This document shows, piece after piece, positions 14,501-15,861 of a DNA stretch of 15,861 nucleotides. The first letter of the stretch is position 1. Each line of letters opens with the position of its first letter. Below the pieces are notes generated by a model that ran no database searches, was not told the origin of the DNA, and saw only the letters and a list, made by a program, of their open reading frames with translations. Made by a program: the position numbers and the translations under genes. The stretch covers positions 1-15,861 of the forward strand of contig CAUBHZ010000008.1 of assembly GCA_958435885.1 (NCBI GenBank), read 5' to 3'. This DNA comes from an uncultured Intestinimonas sp. GTDB taxonomy: Bacteria; Bacillota_A; Clostridia; Oscillospirales; Oscillospiraceae.

Positions 14501-15861
14501 ACGACGCCTACCTCTCCGACGAGATCATCCGCCTCATGAAGGAGATCTCGGGTAAGGTGCCCCTGGTCCTCAAGGTGGACGAGAGCGACGTCCAGGGTCC
14601 CCTCCACATCCGGGTGCGCTCCTTCCTGGAGACGGTGTCCATGCGCCGGGAGCTGGAGGAGGTCCGGGTCCCTCAGCCCCTCTCCGACCCCTACCCGGTG
14701 AAATTCGAAAAGGCCGACCTGGACCGCACCGTGCTGGTCCCCAACACCTCCCACGCCTTCTGTCAGCTGCTCTCGGCGGTGTTCCGCTCCCAGGGCGTCC
14801 GGGCCGTCCCCCTGGAGATCGGCCGGGACAACGCCATCACCATGGGCAAGCGGTACGTCCACAACGACATCTGCTTTCCCGCCCAGGTGGTCATCGGCGA
14901 GATCCTGGCCGCCCTGAAGAGCGGCAAGTATGACCTCAAGAACACCGCCGTGGCCATGGCCAAGTACATCGGCGACTGCCGCCTCACCCACTACAGCGCC
15001 CTCCTCCGCAAGGCCATGGACGACGCCGGCTTCGCCGGTGTGCCCATCCTCACCAACGACGACGAGGACGCCCACCACATCCACCCGGGCTTCAGGCTCA
15101 ACCTCCTGTCGGCGGCCCGCATCGCCTTCGGCCTGCCCATGATCGACGCCCTGGAGGAGCTCCTCCGGAAGATCCGGCCCTACGAGCTGGAGAAGGGAAG
15201 CGCCGACCGGGCCTTCGACCAGGCCATGGCCGCCGTCACCGACGGCATGGCCAAGGGGGGCATTCATGGCGCCGCCAAGGGCTTCAAGAAGGCCATCGAG
15301 ATCATGAAGCACCCCAAGTACGACCGCTCCAAGCTCCGTCCCCGGGTGCTCATCGTGGGCGAGTACCTCCTGAACTTCCACCCCGGCGCCAACCACGACA
15401 TCGAGGACTATCTGGAGAAGAACGGCTTTGAGATCGTGGAGGCCCGCATGACCGACGTCATCCAGAAGACCTACTTCTACCAGGACCGCCAGGTCAAGGA
15501 GCAGCACGTGAACCGGCCCGTGGGCAAGAAGCTCTTCTACGCCACCGCCGACCACATCTTCGACATGGCCCACAACATGACCGACCGCATCGCCGCCGGC
15601 CACCCTCTCTACGAGAAGGCGGCCCGCATCCAGGAGCTGGCCAGAAAGAGCGACCCCATCATTCCCCACACCTTTGACGCCGGCGAGGGCATCCTCATCC
15701 CCGGCGAGATCCTCCACCACGCCGAAAAGGGCTGCCGGGCCTTCGTGATCCTCCAGCCCTTCGGCTGCCTGCCCAACCACGTGGTGGGCCGGGGCATCAC
15801 CAAGAAGATCAAGGAGGAGTACCCCGACGCCCAGATCCTCCCCCTGGACTACGACCCCGAC
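11548..15861 (+). CDS. Fused acyl-CoA dehydratase activase / HgdB-like protein (partial, 3' end cut)
   Basis: The open frame runs at least 1438 codons to the window edge. Two BadF/BcrA/HgdC-type ATPase modules are in tandem. The first (about 16-280) has GIDIGSTTTK, GGQDAK at 114-119, C143 in GSCAGGTGAF and C182 in RCGVYAKTDI. The second (about 346-605) has GIDSGSTTTK, GGQDMK, C473/C477 in CSSGCGSF and C512 in RCTVFMNSS. In HgdC-type activators the equivalent cysteines bind a [4Fe-4S] cluster shared between subunits. A CPFC...C cluster (C636, C639, C643, C662) follows, then a DUF2229-type module (about 715-1030) and an HgdB-like module (about 1060-1438). Such proteins are presumed to couple ATP hydrolysis to low-potential electron transfer to 2-hydroxyacyl-CoA dehydratases or related enzymes; the exact partner is unknown. 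The end (LPNHVVGRGIT, LDYDPD) matches the family's C-terminal region, so little is missing. AAGGA precedes the ATG at a short four-base spacing; the frame stays open to an ATG at 11458, which lacks a ribosome site. Confidence 0.92.
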   Translation, partial: MTASMQEKTSGQGLAAGIDIGSTTTKIAVLDPEKGEILYSDYQRHHADQVQSVIRVMEELERRFPGETFRFCLTGSGAKPIAEGLGLPFAQEVAANAAALKRRYEKVGCAIELGGQDAKMIFFQTDPATGVLTVADMRMNGSCAGGTGAFIDEIASLLKVPVQDFNALAEQGTCVYDISGRCGVYAKTDIQPLLNQGVAKSDLALSAFHAIAKQTIGGLAQGLEITRPVVFEGGPLTFNPALVRVFAQRLGLSEEEVLIPPHPELMVACGAAVCVDTMFRDRSAAAEPARLLEQLRSGEFRATEDQPREARPFFATAEERQAFEERNRKRPLVWKEPQAGEEVWAYLGIDSGSTTTKFVLMDDNEELLGSFYAPNDWEPQKVAKRALIEIPDRYRRAGATLHILAAGTTGYGEMLFAKAFQAEYHTVETVAHARAAKKYVADATFILDIGGQDMKAMWLDKGIITNILVNEACSSGCGSFLENFASSLGIPTKGIEEAAFASRHPAVLGSRCTVFMNSSIITEQRNGRSAEDIMAGLCRSIIENVFTKVIRLSNLDSLGDKIVVQGGTFENDAVLRAMEEYTGREVLRAPYPGLMGAIGMALITRERYKKNPANRTFLDLEELDGFSYRQEENAPCPFCANHCKRTILRFSNGSAWITNNRCERGEILGDPKDEAVRKQLKETTARATAVPNLFREREKLLFQDYPCPEPVQDRGVTIGIPRVLSFWEAMPFWSTFLRALGFTVRLSDPSTRKIYEGGISAVTSDTVCFPAKLVHGHLRNLAEKGVDRIFMPVVTTVPSENTEKTSQSMCAVVKGYPLVIGNSDDPEKLWGIPYDDPMFHWYTMEDQEKQLKKYMKEKFQIPEAETLRALQAGNSAQDAFRDQLKALGKQVLDQVEREGKFAVVLAARPYHNDALVNHELPEMFTGMGIPVLTADSLPGIEEEDLSLSRLDIVNNFHARMISSAILAARSPSLEYVQLVSFGCGHDAYLSDEIIRLMKEISGKVPLVLKVDESDVQGPLHIRVRSFLETVSMRRELEEVRVPQPLSDPYPVKFEKADLDRTVLVPNTSHAFCQLLSAVFRSQGVRAVPLEIGRDNAITMGKRYVHNDICFPAQVVIGEILAALKSGKYDLKNTAVAMAKYIGDCRLTHYSALLRKAMDDAGFAGVPILTNDDEDAHHIHPGFRLNLLSAARIAFGLPMIDALEELLRKIRPYELEKGSADRAFDQAMAAVTDGMAKGGIHGAAKGFKKAIEIMKHPKYDRSKLRPRVLIVGEYLLNFHPGANHDIEDYLEKNGFEIVEARMTDVIQKTYFYQDRQVKEQHVNRPVGKKLFYATADHIFDMAHNMTDRIAAGHPLYEKAARIQELARKSDPIIPHTFDAGEGILIPGEILHHAEKGCRAFVILQPFGCLPNHVVGRGITKKIKEEYPDAQILPLDYDPD

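Noticed and set aside
12748..15780. A 1010-codon open frame on the minus strand opposite the activase gene
   Set aside because: Its product is a low-complexity string rich in Gly, Val, Leu, Asp and His with no recognisable domain. It arises because the sense gene uses G or C at third positions and so avoids stop codons on the complement.
1..15861. Mobile elements, CRISPR arrays, tRNA or rRNA genes
   Set aside because: No transposase or integrase motifs, regularly spaced repeats, or cloverleaf-like sequences were seen on either strand.

Overview
The window looks like chromosome from a GC-rich Gram-positive anaerobe, most likely a gut-type Clostridia such as an Oscillospiraceae (Flavonifractor/Lawsonibacter-like) member. 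This is inferred from strong GGAGG-type ribosome binding sites, a CIRCE heat-shock operator, sigma-A-type promoters in AT-rich gaps, coding regions saturated with G/C at third positions, and a very long fused acyl-CoA dehydratase activase of a kind common in strict anaerobes. No tRNA, rRNA, insertion sequence, phage gene or CRISPR array was seen.

Left edge (1-658): a small heat shock protein gene (leftward) has a near-consensus promoter. A CIRCE inverted repeat overlaps its -35 box, so HrcA repression is very likely.

Centre (659-10152): nine leftward genes form one apparent operon. In transcription order they are a cytoplasmic beta-lactamase-fold serine hydrolase, two peptide ABC permeases, two peptide ABC ATPases, a lipoprotein peptide-binding protein, an aspartate/glutamate-type racemase, a DmpA/P1-family (S58) aminopeptidase and a DppA-type zinc D-aminopeptidase (M55). 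Gaps are 29 nt or less, with two overlaps, except for one 91-nt gap behind the binding-protein gene. That gap holds a perfect 14-bp hairpin. Together the genes suggest import of short peptides and their cytoplasmic cleavage and racemisation, probably peptides with D-residues or otherwise unusual ones, as from peptidoglycan turnover. The logic resembles the Bacillus subtilis dpp operon but the enzyme set differs.

Control region and regulator (10153-11371): a 319-nt gap holds a likely operon promoter, a 5'-leader hairpin, an ATGC-rich imperfect palindrome and a leftward intrinsic terminator. The terminator closes the upstream LysR-type regulator gene, which starts at a TTG codon.

Right side (11372-15861): an AT-rich divergent promoter region with a 14-bp palindrome separates the LysR gene from a rightward gene that runs off the window. 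That gene encodes at least 1438 residues: two BadF/HgdC-like ATPase modules, a cysteine-rich linker, a DUF2229-type module and a HgdB-like module. It is probably an ATP-dependent electron-transfer activator for radical 2-hydroxyacyl-CoA dehydratases or a related low-potential reductase.

No wholly new system was identified. The most notable points are the unusual combination of peptide-processing enzymes with a peptide transporter, the CIRCE-controlled small heat shock gene, the binding-protein-linked hairpin, and the divergent regulator/activase arrangement.
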